Part shown: piece after piece, positions 18,264 through 27,816 of the stretch
Numbering within the stretch: position 1 is the first letter of the stretch
Layout: the number at the start of each line of letters is the position of its first letter
From: Kaistella palustris DSM 21579
GTDB lineage: Bacteria > Bacteroidota > Bacteroidia > Flavobacteriales > Weeksellaceae
Direction: 5' to 3'
Length of the DNA stretch: 64,000 nt
NCBI RefSeq assembly: GCF_000422265.1
Contig: NZ_AULL01000012.1
Location: 310,001-374,000, forward strand
Made by a program: the position numbers and the translations under genes
The notes under the pieces: model-generated
What the model was told of the DNA's origin: nothing
Seen by the model: only the letters and a program-made list of their open reading frames with translations
Database searches by the model: none

Positions 18264-21200
18264 TGCCCGCACATTCAATTTACTATTCCGATTCAGAAAT
18301 CGACAATATGTCAAACAGTCTGTCCTTACTTGACTATTTTCTTCATCTTGAAAAGAGAGGTGAAGTATACTTCGACCATAAAATTGGTAGTGAATATTAC
18401 TTTAAAACAGACCGTAATAAATTTTCTGTATCAGACAAGGGCTATTATGATTTTAAAACGGGCGAAGGTGGACAGATCATAAAAGCAGTAATGGAATTCG
18501 AGAAAGTAGATTGGAAAAGTGCGCTGGAATTTGCGAAAAACTTTAATCAAAATTTTATGCTGTACGAAAATAATTTTGAAAAGGAACAAACCAGTTTATT
18601 GAAGGATGAAAGCAAGTCTGCGAATATTCACATTACAAATTCATTCGTGCCCAACAATGAAATACTGATTTCCTATTTTGAAGGTCGTGGTATTTCAAAG
18701 CAGATTTTAGTGGATTACACAAAGCAAATTCATTACGAAATTGCAGGTAAGAATTATTTTGGAATCGGAATCGAAAATATATCTGGCGGATTTGAAATTC
18801 GAAATTCATTAATGAAGTCGAAGGTGGGGAAAAATAATATTTCAGAAATAATAGGTGAAAAAAATGAGGTGATCGTATTTGAAGGAATGACCGATATGTT
18901 ATCCTTTGCGCAACTTTTGAAAATAAATAATCAAAAAAATAACAGAACACTGGTCACCCTTAATTCCATAACAAATCTTGAGAAATTTTTTAATAAATAT
19001 ACTAATTACAAAGGTAAAATGTTTCTTTGTCTGGACGGCGACAAAGCCGGAAATGAAGCGACAACAAAATTATTAAATTCGTTTAATGGCGACAACATTA
19101 AAGACATTCGAGCCTTATATAGAATTTCAGAAAATGGTCACAATGACTTGAATGAGTATTTGCAAAATAAGCTTGGACTTCACAATATAAATGCTAATTT
19201 AGTAGAACAAAACACAGTCTCAAATGAAAACTTTAAAATCCAATCGCAAAGAAAAGGTAGCGGAGAATTTAGCCAAGCTCTCGAATCCAAACAAACACGA
19301 GATAACTCCAGCGGACAAAGAGTGGGCAGCGAAAATGCTGGAAATGGATCTGCAGAATCAAAGTGGATCGATCTATCAGGAAGAAGAGTTAGAAAATCCG
19401 TTACAAATGCACAACGAGAAGATGCTTCGAAAAATGAAGGTAGAGAAACTCCCTTGGATGGAAAATTAATACAAATTTCCACAGAGTCGACAGAGTTAGA
19501 CAAGTTAATAGAAAAATATAAAGGTCAAAAATTGACCAATGAACAAGTCGCAGAAGTAGTTTCTGCGGCTTGTTTCGTTTCTGAAACTGGCAAAATATTG
19601 ATTAATGAAGCCGTAATCATTACAGATGAACTTAAAGATATTTGCAAACAGTTTAAGAGCGGAGGAACTGCCAAAGAAGGACGCGGAATTCTTGATGAAT
19701 ATTACACAGACCACAAAATTGTCGGGGTAGTTCGCAATTTAATATCAGATCAGTTTAAAAATAAAAAAGAAATATTTGTGTTAGAGCCAAGTGTTGGAAC
19801 AGGAAATTTCATCAATGCCTCTGATGAATTAGCCATGAAATCTCACGTAAAAGGATTTGAAATAAACCCAACCACTGCGAAAATTGCAAAGATCTTTCAT
19901 CCGGAAGCAGAAATCAATCTCCGATCTTTTGAAACAGAATTTATTGACGATAATGGAAACAAAAGAGGTCCAAATGATTATATCGAGAAGTATGATTTGG
20001 TCATTGGAAATCCTCCTTATGGAGAACACAGAGGTTTTTATAAAGGATTGGGGGAGGAAAGTAAAATCTCAAAATATGAGGATTATTTTATTAAACGTGG
20101 TCTAGATTCTTTGAAACAAGATGGAATTTTGGCAATGGTTGTTCCTTCCGGCTGGTTAAACCGTCAGAAAAAGTTGAATAATGCTGAATTATTAAGTGCT
20201 TTTCGTTTGCCAAGTGGTGCTTTTGCGGGTACACAGATTGGAACGGATATTATAATTCTTAAAAAGAACAGTCAATCTCCCGCTCAAAATCTTTCTGATT
20301 ACTTCGATAAAAACCCACAAAATATCTTAGGGGAAATTAGAGAGAAAACCAATCGCTTCGGCCGTTCGGAGTTTTACGTTCATGGCAATTTGGACGATGC
20401 TATTGCTTTACTGAGTAATCTTCGAAATAAAAAAGAAGCGGTAAGAATTGGCAATCTTTTCGAGGATTTAGAAATTAATGTACATGATGTTGACAAGATC
20501 GTTCCGCTAATAAATATAATTCCTGAAATTTCGCAAAAAGATATTCGGGACAATTCTAAAATTGAAGATGAACTACTTAAAAAAACTGTTTTAGAAAAAT
20601 TAGAGAAAGCCCTGTTAATACTAAATACCGTCAAGTTTAAATCCCCTTCTATTGTTGCACAAATTGAAAAATTCGCAAAGTGGAAAGTCCAAATATCTCA
20701 TGAACCGGAGATTTTTTCAAATGAAAAATTAAGAGATCTTGGAGAGAAAGCAGATAAAATACTTCAATCAGAAACCATTAAAAATTTTGAATATGAATTT
20801 CAGTCACAGCCATTAATTAAAAAAGGTATTTTGAAATACCAATTTGCGAAAGAAGATCGTGTTGTAGATGCATCATTGCAAAACAGTTCAGACATTACTG
20901 AGGACCAAATAGCAACATTTAAAGCCACTTCATATGATGGCACGATTAATAATCACTCTAGGCATTTTGAATACGCTAACTACCAAGACGGAAAATATGT
21001 TCATGATTTTTATTATGCAGAAGGAAATATTTATGAGAAATTAGACCAACTCGAAAAGGATTTTAAAGAAGATTGGGGAATTATGGGTCTCGAAAAGAAG
21101 TATTATGAAAAGCAAAAGGCACTTTTATTAAATGTACTTCCAAAACTGAAAAGTTTAGATGAGATCTCGATCAATCCAAATCATGAATTTGTACATAATT

Positions 21201-23893
21201 TTAAATTAGGAACTATAGAAAAAGAGCAGTATAATCATGAAAAAAGAGAGACTGAAACGGTAATTGTTGAATATAATCTTGCGGAAAAATTTAAAGATTT
21301 CGTTAGCCAACTTCCCAGCGATGCTTTCGCGGGGTCATCTTCTTGGGAAGTTCGAAGTTTTGTGGATAATGAAACGGTTACTGGAAGCGATAAAGAGCGA
21401 AACGCTCTAATTCGTGAAAGAAGAAAAACGGCCGCAAATGATTTGTTTTCAAAATTTATCAGAGAGGAATTGTCTGATGATTTAAGAGTTCGATTCGTTA
21501 AAGAGTTCAACAAAAATTACAATCATATTCACGTTCCGGATTATTCAAAATTTCCGCTGTTTTCCAAAATTCATCAAAACTTTAAGGGAACTGAACTACG
21601 ATTAACAGAAGTTCAAAAATCTGGGATAGGAAGGCAGACTACAAAAGGAGTAGGGCTTTTGGCGCATGAAGTGGGTTTCGGGAAAACATTATCCGGGATT
21701 CTTTCCTTGCATGAAGCAATGCACAGAGGAAATTCAAAAAAACCATTGATAGTAGTTCCTAACGATAGTATCTTAAAACAGTGGGTAGAAACTATTTTTG
21801 AAACAATTCCCAATGCTAAAGTCAATGTTTTAGGCAATCTTGGAAAAGACTATGACTTGTCAAATTTTGATAATAAGGAGGGAGAAATCACTATTGTTAC
21901 ATATGAAGGATTTAACAATATTGGGTTTTCAAATGAAATTACTGAAGAGTTGTCGTCAAAATTCAATTACATTTCTGCCAATGAACTTAAAAGTGTAACC
22001 AACACAGAAAGAGAGTTACAGATTGAGCTGCAGAAAGAAAAAGAAATTGAAGGCAAAATGAAACGCGGAAAAATCTACGATTGGGAAGACTTTGGATTTG
22101 ACCATTTGACTTACGACGAAGTTCACAATGCTAATCATATCGTGGGAAAAGTGAAAATTGAAGATCGGAGGTTTTCATCAGATTTCAGGAATCAAAATCA
22201 ACAGACTTCTAAATTGGGAATCAATACTTGGATGGCCGCGCAATATATTCAGGATAAACAAAACGGAAGAAATGTAACGCTACTTTCCGCAACACCTTTT
22301 ACCAATAAACCTTTAGAATATTATTCCATATTATCATTAATTGCCAACAAACGTTTGGAAGAATCTGGATATTTTAATGTGAATACGTTCTTCGAAACTT
22401 TTATGGAAGCGGATAATGATATGGAAATTGATGCAAAAGGTGATGTGAAATTTAAACCAAATGTGCGAAGATTTAAGAACAATCAGTTATTCCAGCAATT
22501 GCTTTCTGAATTTATTGATATAAAAGGAGAGGAAGATAATTTGGAATTAATTCGTCCGAATAAAATAAATAAAGAATACAAAATTGAGCAAAATGATTTG
22601 ACGAAAGAGCAATATGAATTATTAAATCAAAATTTTGATGATGATGCGAAAGGAGCAATTCTGACTCATATTCTTAACGCGAGATTAATCGCGTTTTCAC
22701 CTTATCTATCAATTTATTATGAAAGAGAAGAACCAACCTTGAATGAATTTATAGAAAATTCTCCAAAATTAAAAGAAACAATGAATCTGATTCGACAAAA
22801 TAAAAAGGATCTTCCAGATTCTGGACAGATTATTTATTCCGAATTGGCAGTAGCGCAATTTCCAAAATTGAAAGAATACCTCATTAAAGAGGTGAATTAT
22901 AAACCAGAAGAAATAGGAATTATAACTGGAGCAACAAGTAAGAAGCAACGAATTTCCATTCAAGATGATTTTAACGCTGGAAAAATTAAAATTGTTATCG
23001 GTAGCGAAGCCATTCAAGAAGGAATGAATCTCCAAGAAAATACAACCGACGTCTATTTACTTACTTTACCATACAACTTCACTTCACTTCGACAGATTGA
23101 AGGTCGCGCCTGGAGACAAGGAAACAGAAATGAAAACGTCCGTATCAACTTTATGTTAACCAACGACAGCATTGATGTTTTTATGTTGCAAAAATTGCAG
23201 GCAAAACAGGCGAGATATTTAGAAGCAATGAAAAAAGGAGCAGATGTTTTAGACATTTCGGATATCAGTACACAGGAACTTAAAACTTCAATCATCACCA
23301 ATCCCGAAACAAGAGCGAAAATTGAAATAGAAATGCTGAAAAAAAAATTAGAAAGTGAAAAGAATAAATTTCTTGCAGATAGTGCTTTTGTTTTAAGAAA
23401 ATATGAAGATTTTACAAAGGTACAGGGAGAAGTTACCAAAGCAGAAATTTCTTACAATAGAATCAAAGAGTACGCAGATAATACTTCCGACGGCAACTCG
23501 GAATATTGGGAAAACCAACTGCCATTTTACCAGAAAACCATTGATTTAGCCAAAGCAGAAGTACAAAATACAATTACCAATCTTGCATCTAAAGGTGTTA
23601 ATGTGACTGAAATAGAAAAACAAACAAAAAGTACTGCGGATAATATTGCGATTATTGCAGCGAAAATAGAAGAATTGCCACTCACAAAAGATGCGCTTAT
23701 AAAGCAATATCAGGAAGAAAAAGAATTACAGATGGAGAGGAGTGCCAATAAAGATCATGTGAAGGAAAGAGAATCAGAGAACAGAACCTTATTTGGAGAC
23801 GCTCTTCCCCCCGGGTTAAACGATAAGGTAAAAGTAATGGTAAAGAATCCTGCTCTGGCTGTTGAGAGTTATAGATTTATTGGGAGAAGATAG
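18263..23893 (+). CDS. Giant Toprim - N6-adenine methyltransferase - SNF2-type helicase fusion
   Basis: A 1876-residue protein with three enzymatic parts. Residues ~1-300 resemble a mobile-element primase module with a Toprim core (FEGMTD at 206-211, LDGD at 257-260). Residues ~490-680 carry an N6-adenine methyltransferase (EPSVGTGN at 508-515, NPPY at 583-586). Residues ~1110-1640 form an SNF2-like helicase: GFGKT at 1138-1142, DEVH at 1285-1288, the SATPF motif, and QIEGRAWRQG at 1611-1620. Such proteins on conjugative elements and phages (compare P1 DarB) may protect incoming DNA from restriction; that role is inference. The GTG at 18263 overlaps the previous stop; ATG 18308 would cut into a conserved-looking N-terminus. 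Confidence 0.88.
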   Translation: MPAHSIYYSDSEIDNMSNSLSLLDYFLHLEKRGEVYFDHKIGSEYYFKTDRNKFSVSDKGYYDFKTGEGGQIIKAVMEFEKVDWKSALEFAKNFNQNFMLYENNFEKEQTSLLKDESKSANIHITNSFVPNNEILISYFEGRGISKQILVDYTKQIHYEIAGKNYFGIGIENISGGFEIRNSLMKSKVGKNNISEIIGEKNEVIVFEGMTDMLSFAQLLKINNQKNNRTLVTLNSITNLEKFFNKYTNYKGKMFLCLDGDKAGNEATTKLLNSFNGDNIKDIRALYRISENGHNDLNEYLQNKLGLHNINANLVEQNTVSNENFKIQSQRKGSGEFSQALESKQTRDNSSGQRVGSENAGNGSAESKWIDLSGRRVRKSVTNAQREDASKNEGRETPLDGKLIQISTESTELDKLIEKYKGQKLTNEQVAEVVSAACFVSETGKILINEAVIITDELKDICKQFKSGGTAKEGRGILDEYYTDHKIVGVVRNLISDQFKNKKEIFVLEPSVGTGNFINASDELAMKSHVKGFEINPTTAKIAKIFHPEAEINLRSFETEFIDDNGNKRGPNDYIEKYDLVIGNPPYGEHRGFYKGLGEESKISKYEDYFIKRGLDSLKQDGILAMVVPSGWLNRQKKLNNAELLSAFRLPSGAFAGTQIGTDIIILKKNSQSPAQNLSDYFDKNPQNILGEIREKTNRFGRSEFYVHGNLDDAIALLSNLRNKKEAVRIGNLFEDLEINVHDVDKIVPLINIIPEISQKDIRDNSKIEDELLKKTVLEKLEKALLILNTVKFKSPSIVAQIEKFAKWKVQISHEPEIFSNEKLRDLGEKADKILQSETIKNFEYEFQSQPLIKKGILKYQFAKEDRVVDASLQNSSDITEDQIATFKATSYDGTINNHSRHFEYANYQDGKYVHDFYYAEGNIYEKLDQLEKDFKEDWGIMGLEKKYYEKQKALLLNVLPKLKSLDEISINPNHEFVHNFKLGTIEKEQYNHEKRETETVIVEYNLAEKFKDFVSQLPSDAFAGSSSWEVRSFVDNETVTGSDKERNALIRERRKTAANDLFSKFIREELSDDLRVRFVKEFNKNYNHIHVPDYSKFPLFSKIHQNFKGTELRLTEVQKSGIGRQTTKGVGLLAHEVGFGKTLSGILSLHEAMHRGNSKKPLIVVPNDSILKQWVETIFETIPNAKVNVLGNLGKDYDLSNFDNKEGEITIVTYEGFNNIGFSNEITEELSSKFNYISANELKSVTNTERELQIELQKEKEIEGKMKRGKIYDWEDFGFDHLTYDEVHNANHIVGKVKIEDRRFSSDFRNQNQQTSKLGINTWMAAQYIQDKQNGRNVTLLSATPFTNKPLEYYSILSLIANKRLEESGYFNVNTFFETFMEADNDMEIDAKGDVKFKPNVRRFKNNQLFQQLLSEFIDIKGEEDNLELIRPNKINKEYKIEQNDLTKEQYELLNQNFDDDAKGAILTHILNARLIAFSPYLSIYYEREEPTLNEFIENSPKLKETMNLIRQNKKDLPDSGQIIYSELAVAQFPKLKEYLIKEVNYKPEEIGIITGATSKKQRISIQDDFNAGKIKIVIGSEAIQEGMNLQENTTDVYLLTLPYNFTSLRQIEGRAWRQGNRNENVRINFMLTNDSIDVFMLQKLQAKQARYLEAMKKGADVLDISDISTQELKTSIITNPETRAKIEIEMLKKKLESEKNKFLADSAFVLRKYEDFTKVQGEVTKAEISYNRIKEYADNTSDGNSEYWENQLPFYQKTIDLAKAEVQNTITNLASKGVNVTEIEKQTKSTADNIAIIAAKIEELPLTKDALIKQYQEEKELQMERSANKDHVKERESENRTLFGDALPPGLNDKVKVMVKNPALAVESYRFIGRR

Positions 23894-23894
23894 G

Positions 23895-23949
23895 TAACGT
23901 GTTTAGATAGCAAAAAAAACACGTTAAAAATAGTATAATAATTATTATA
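23895..23949. other. Hairpin and AT palindrome at the convergent junction
   Basis: A perfect 10-bp inverted repeat (TAACGTGTTT, 23895-23904, with its complement at 23917-23926) is followed by a 16-bp perfect AT palindrome (23934-23949). They sit between the end of the giant methylase/helicase gene and the converging mercury operon. Neither strand shows a proper T-run after the stem, so it is not a classical terminator. A recombination or element-junction role is possible but unproven. Confidence 0.5.
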
Positions 23950-24012
23950 ATATGAATCCAAAGATTTCAAAAAGGCATTCAAAATACATATTGTATATCT
24001 TTCAGTTTTCTT

Positions 24013-24219
24013 TTAGCAACATTTTTTTTCTTGCTGAATTGGGGGGCAAGCAACACTTCCATAACTGCAATATACGCAACAATCACCTTCGTGTGGTTTT
24101 AAAACAGTTTTGCATTTTTCACACTTGTAAAAATATTGGCAAGCGTCTGTCGGCATTGTTTCTTCTTTTTGGTGTCCACAATTTGGGCAAGTGATTATTG
24201 ATTTTAATATGGTTTCCAT
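24013..24219 (-). CDS. Small Cys-rich GDCCxYCSYGxxxCPPxQ protein
   Basis: A 68-residue protein with three Cys pairs: CPNC near the N-terminus, CEKC in the middle, and GDCCVYCSYGSVACPPIQ near the end. Small proteins with this last motif are common in mercury and related metal operons of Bacteroidetes and other phyla (from memory). It follows merTP by 1 bp and is probably a metal-binding partner or scavenger. No signal peptide. Confidence 0.85.
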   Translation of the reverse strand: METILKSIITCPNCGHQKEETMPTDACQYFYKCEKCKTVLKPHEGDCCVYCSYGSVACPPIQQEKKCC

Positions 24220-24220
24220 T

Positions 24221-24820
24221 TTAATTTTCTTTTTTGTTGGTTACAGAATATCCTGTTGAGTTAATTGCTTTTTCAATTTCGGTAATGTTTATTTTGGAAT
24301 TGTCAAACTCTACGATTGCGTTTCCGTTTTCATATGATGCATTTGAATTTATAATTCCTTTCAATTTATTCACTTCGTGATTTACGTGTTCACCGCAACT
24401 GGTACAAGTCATTCCTCTAATTGAAAATTCCACTTTTTGAATATTGGATTTGTCAAAAACGATGATTTGCTTTTCCGTCTTTGGGTAGAAGATGCTCGAA
24501 TAATATGGAACGGCAAGCATAACGATTGCAAATGCAGTAATAATTCCTAAAAACTTTTTTGACTGGATGAATTGTGGTTTTTCTTCTATGTCGCAATTGC
24601 AGTCAATTTGTTTTTTAGGTTTCAATTTTTGATACCAAGCAAATCCAAGCACCAAAATTGTCAAGCTAATAAAATATGGTCTGAATGGTTCAAGCCAAGA
24701 AAAAGATGATGCAAGTCCGCTTGTTCCTGCTATTAAAGCCAATACTGGTGTAATGCAACATAATGAAGCTGCAATAGCTGTCAAAAGTCCTGCTCCGATT
24801 AGTTTGTTGTCGGTTTTCAT
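24221..24820 (-). CDS. merTP: Mercuric transport protein MerTP (fused MerT and MerP)
   Basis: The 199-residue product joins a MerT-like inner-membrane part (Cys21-Cys22 in the first helix, three further hydrophobic segments) to a C-terminal HMA domain with the metal motif GMTCTSC (C139, C142). It should bind Hg(II) and carry it into the cytoplasm for reduction. No merA reductase gene is present in the window, so the expected partner is missing here. Its start overlaps the end of the regulator gene by 4 bp (ATGA). Confidence 0.9.
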   Translation of the reverse strand: MKTDNKLIGAGLLTAIAASLCCITPVLALIAGTSGLASSFSWLEPFRPYFISLTILVLGFAWYQKLKPKKQIDCNCDIEEKPQFIQSKKFLGIITAFAIVMLAVPYYSSIFYPKTEKQIIVFDKSNIQKVEFSIRGMTCTSCGEHVNHEVNKLKGIINSNASYENGNAIVEFDNSKINITEIEKAINSTGYSVTNKKEN

Positions 24821-25191
24821 ATTGTTTCTAAAATTTTGTTTTCGTCAAGTATTTTGAAAAATGGTTTCAACATTTTTTCATACTCTTTCGTCAACGAGTA
24901 AAAAATGGTTTGTGCTTCTCGTTCCGTTTCGATTAGTTTTCTGTCTTTGAGTTTTCGCAAATGTTGAGAAATTGCGGAAATTGTCATACCAAGAATGTCG
25001 CTGATGTCGCAAACACAAAGACGTTTTTCTTCATAAAGCAGAAACAGAATTTTCAGTCTTACGTTGTTACCCGCTAATTCAAGTCCGTTCGACAAATAGT
25101 CAAACGAGCCGCTGAGTTCCGAAACTCTGTCTTTACAACGGTTTATTTGTTTAATATCCGCTTGTTGTCGTATGCAAGAAATGTTATCCAT
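24817..25191 (-). CDS. ArsR/SmtB-family metal-responsive repressor of the mer genes
   Basis: A 124-residue winged-helix repressor. The sensing motif CVC (C59, C61) precedes the recognition helix (TISAISQHLRKLK), as in ArsR-type sensors. It is first in the operon regulator-merTP-small Cys protein and probably binds the palindrome at 25213-25238, releasing DNA when Hg(II) or a similar thiophilic metal binds. An extra N-terminal segment holds two further Cys. Confidence 0.9.
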   Translation of the reverse strand: MDNISCIRQQADIKQINRCKDRVSELSGSFDYLSNGLELAGNNVRLKILFLLYEEKRLCVCDISDILGMTISAISQHLRKLKDRKLIETEREAQTIFYSLTKEYEKMLKPFFKILDENKILETI

Positions 25192-25212
25192 AATGCAAAG
25201 GTATTCAATTTG

Positions 25213-25238
25213 TTTATTTAAGCAACTACTTAAATAAA
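25213..25238 (-). promoter_or_regulatory. Candidate operator of the mer ArsR-type repressor
   Basis: A perfect 10-bp inverted repeat with half-site TTTATTTAAG and a 6-nt spacer lies 22-47 bp upstream of the regulator's start codon. Its AT-rich two-fold symmetry and position fit an ArsR-family operator overlapping the promoter. Confidence 0.7.
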
Positions 25239-25250
25239 AAAGTTCAAAAA

Positions 25251-25615
25251 AACCCGATTTATCTGTCGGGTTGTGTCATCATAACCTTACCACTAAGGTT
25301 CGGTATTTCTGTTGCTGTTTTTTTTATTTGCAATAAATATTAAACGATTTCCGATTATTCCATTTTACTTAAAAAACTAGTACATCAAATTAAACATCAA
25401 ATTGTTCTTTAGGCTGTCCCACATTACACCCTTTTTCGTAAAATATTTGAGTGGACGAACTGCATTTTTTGAACCACATCGTGTGCTTGATGCTCACTTC
25501 ATATAGCATGAAGTTTGTAAACATGCATCTCCAGACTTTTAGAGATTGTATAAAAGATTATATAATTTGATTGACTTACTTGTATAACCCTGCCTGTCCA
25601 ACATCAATTATTAGA
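25251..25615. other. Non-coding stretch between mer and ars operons
   Basis: The left edge holds a 7-bp hairpin (AACCCGA at 25251-25257 with TCGGGTT at 25266-25272, loop of 8), which may terminate the arsenic operon transcript. The rest (to 25615) has no gene I can support. The part near 25410 begins AGGCTGTCCCACATTACACC, which has the look of an insertion-sequence end, but no partner repeat or transposase remnant is evident. Confidence 0.4.
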
Positions 25616-26662
25616 TTATAAATGCTCATTGTTGTAATATTTTTTCTTCAACCAGAAAGAAACCCGAACTAACAAGATCAGCACTGGAACTTCAACCAAC
25701 GGTCCAATTACTCCCGCGAACGCTTGACCTGAATTGAGTCCGAAAACGGCGATCGCAACAGCTATGGCAAGTTCAAAATTATTGCCAGCGGCTGTAAATG
25801 AAACTGCCGCGTTTTGTTTATAATTGGCTCCTATGGCTTTGGTAGCAAAAAAGCTGATGATAAACATTAAACTAAAGTAAATAACCAACGGCACCGCGAT
25901 AATTAAAACATCCATTGGGATTTCTACGATAAGTTCCCCTTTTAGCGAGAACATAATGACGATTGTGAATAGCAGTGCAATTAAAGTTAAGGGTGAGATG
26001 GCAGGAATAAATTTTTCGGAATACCATTTTTCTCCTTTTTGTTTAACTAAGATGAGCCGACTTACAATTCCAAGTAAAAAAGGTAATCCGAGATAAATTG
26101 CAACACTTTCTGCAACGGTGCCAATAGAAATATCAACTATCGCCCCTTCAAAACCGAAATAAGGAGGAAGCACCGTAATAAAAATCCATGCATAAAAACT
26201 ATACGCAAAGACTTGAAAAATACTGTTAAGTGCCACCAAACCGGCGCCATATTCGCTATCGCCTTCTGCCAGATCATTCCAAACTAAGACCATTGCCACG
26301 CATCGTGCCAGTCCGATTAAAATAACTCCTACCATATATTCGGGATAATCACGTAAAAACGTAATGGCCAATACAAACATTAAAATCGGACCGATGATCC
26401 AGTTCAAAAGCAGTGAAGTAGAAAGGATTTTTGTGTTTTTAAAAACTTTCGGAAGCAACGCATAATTCACTTTTGCCAAAGGCGGATACATCATAACAAT
26501 CAATCCAATCGCGATTGGAATATTAGTGGTCCCTCTGCTGAAAGAGTTGATCATACTTGGAAAAGATGGAAAAAAATATCCAATTCCAACACCAATAACC
26601 ATCGCGGTAAATATCCAAAGAGTCAAATAACTATTGAGAAAACTTAGTTTTTTTGTTGCCAT
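25616..26662 (-). CDS. acr3: ACR3-family arsenite efflux permease
   Basis: A 348-residue membrane protein with about ten helices. The ACR3 hallmarks are present: the conserved Cys in [12 protein letters not shown] and the Glu in [14 protein letters not shown]. It expels As(III) (and possibly antimonite) from the cell using the proton gradient. It begins 3 bp after the arsenate reductase-like gene and is the last gene of the operon. Confidence 0.95.
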   Translation of the reverse strand: MATKKLSFLNSYLTLWIFTAMVIGVGIGYFFPSFPSMINSFSRGTTNIPIAIGLIVMMYPPLAKVNYALLPKVFKNTKILSTSLLLNWIIGPILMFVLAITFLRDYPEYMVGVILIGLARCVAMVLVWNDLAEGDSEYGAGLVALNSIFQVFAYSFYAWIFITVLPPYFGFEGAIVDISIGTVAESVAIYLGLPFLLGIVSRLILVKQKGEKWYSEKFIPAISPLTLIALLFTIVIMFSLKGELIVEIPMDVLIIAVPLVIYFSLMFIISFFATKAIGANYKQNAAVSFTAAGNNFELAIAVAIAVFGLNSGQAFAGVIGPLVEVPVLILLVRVSFWLKKKYYNNEHL

Positions 26663-26665
26663 TTT

Positions 26666-27298
26666 TTAAGCGTTTATTTTAGAGAATACATAAAATAGTT
26701 CGGTTGCAATTTGCATACTTCTTTCCTGATATTTTTCTTCTTGTTGAGGCGTGTTATCTGCTACTTTTGGATCTTCATACATGATCGGAATCCGTATATC
26801 GGCACCAAAAACAATCGGACATGCTTCATTGGCTGAATCACAAGTCATGATTGCTGCAAAACCAGATTTTGGATTGAAATCGTGGTCTAGTTTCTTTGAA
26901 AACCCAATAATTGGATGTTCGTTCGCAGAAAATTTAATGCTATAAACTGGATTTTGATTTTTTGAAATCATCTGGATCTGGAATCCTGCTTTTTCAAGAG
27001 TGTCTATAACCGTCGGGAAGATTGCCGTAGCTTCTGTTCCGCCGGAATAGCAAAAAACGTTATCGATCTGGAAATAGCGCGCCATGGTTTGTGCCCAAAC
27101 TTGAGATAGATGACTTCGCCGTGAATTGTGCGTGCAGATAAAGTTAATTCTGACTTCCTGATTAGTTAAAACCTTCCCTTGAATAAAATCAATTAAGGGT
27201 TGCAAAACGACTTGGCGATCGGCTGAAATTGTTCTTGGTTCTATCGTCTGAATTACTTCTTCTATCCTTGAAAATAATGCTGGTTTTGTAGTATTCAT
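26666..27298 (-). CDS. Arsenate reductase-like low-molecular-weight tyrosine phosphatase
   Basis: A 210-residue protein with the phosphatase loop C-x5-R (CTHNSRR, C55 to R61) in the arsenate-reductase fold. It probably reduces As(V) to As(III), feeding the ACR3 pump. Bacteroidetes ars operons commonly carry this longer ArsC type (about 200 residues) rather than the 130-residue form. A 15-bp gap separates it from the DUF6428 gene. Confidence 0.9.
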   Translation of the reverse strand: MNTTKPALFSRIEEVIQTIEPRTISADRQVVLQPLIDFIQGKVLTNQEVRINFICTHNSRRSHLSQVWAQTMARYFQIDNVFCYSGGTEATAIFPTVIDTLEKAGFQIQMISKNQNPVYSIKFSANEHPIIGFSKKLDHDFNPKSGFAAIMTCDSANEACPIVFGADIRIPIMYEDPKVADNTPQQEEKYQERSMQIATELFYVFSKINA

Positions 27299-27313
27299 CT
27301 CTATAATTTAATT

Positions 27314-27781
27314 TTAGCAGCAACCACCACCTGGCGTACAAGTTGACGCATTGTTTAATTCCGATAGTACCAACTTGGATTTTTCTGCTGGGATTCCGCA
27401 TTTGTCTTTTGCTAAACAATCTGTTTGTTTATTGGTCAATAAGAAGTTTTTTCCGTCAAAGTCTAATCCGAATTTCCCTATCGTGTCAGCTTGATACTCA
27501 ACTTCTATTTCCAAATCGCCAATGTTCAAAGTCTTCTCGGAAAGCTCGATGATGTTCAATAATTTTTCTGGTTGCAATCTGTGGTCATAATCATTTTCAT
27601 TCCATAATTGCAAATTCACCACTTCTTCATATCTAACTATTCCCCCACAATCAATGAAGTTTTTGGTGATTTTTCCGATTTCAGTCACGTGGAAGTGACT
27701 AGGCACTAATTCTCCGTTGGGCAATTGAAAAGCGATGGTTTCCAATTTATTCAATTTGCTCTTAATTTCTGAAAGTTTCAT
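27314..27781 (-). CDS. DUF6428-family protein of the arsenic operon
   Basis: The 155-residue product shows the pattern of a family regularly found in Bacteroidetes ars operons: an N-terminal LPNG.LVPSHFHVTE..K segment and a C-terminal Cys-rich tail (CTPGGGCC). It may be an arsenic-binding or chaperone-like helper; activity is not known. It lies between arsR and the reductase-like gene. Confidence 0.85.
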   Translation of the reverse strand: MKLSEIKSKLNKLETIAFQLPNGELVPSHFHVTEIGKITKNFIDCGGIVRYEEVVNLQLWNENDYDHRLQPEKLLNIIELSEKTLNIGDLEIEVEYQADTIGKFGLDFDGKNFLLTNKQTDCLAKDKCGIPAEKSKLVLSELNNASTCTPGGGCC

Positions 27782-27816
27782 TTTATATTGATTTTATGAT
27801 TGATTTACTATATAAT

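Larger units (their letters stand above)
1..23893 (+). mobile_element. Transfer module of a Bacteroidetes-type integrative conjugative element
   Basis: The genes run in one direction in the order known for Bacteroidetes conjugative transposons: TraE, TraF, TraG, signal-peptide proteins, TraJ, TraK, small membrane protein, TraM, TraN, then a coupling protein, a peptidase, a RadC-like protein and a large methylase/helicase. Overlapping start and stop codons show tight operon packing. The block is more AT-rich than the core genes to the right. No relaxase, integrase or entry-exclusion gene is visible, so the element extends left of the window. The true right end may lie at the tRNA-Gln near 28.34 kb, which would include the mercury and arsenic genes; that is inference. 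Confidence 0.85.

Noticed and set aside
23952..24194. Plus-strand 80-codon open frame opposite the small Cys-rich gene
   Set aside because: It is antisense to the well-supported GDCC..CPP protein, and its composition is not protein-like.
25408..25430. AGGCTGTCCCACATTACACC as an insertion-sequence end
   Set aside because: No matching inverted partner, target duplication or transposase remnant was found nearby.
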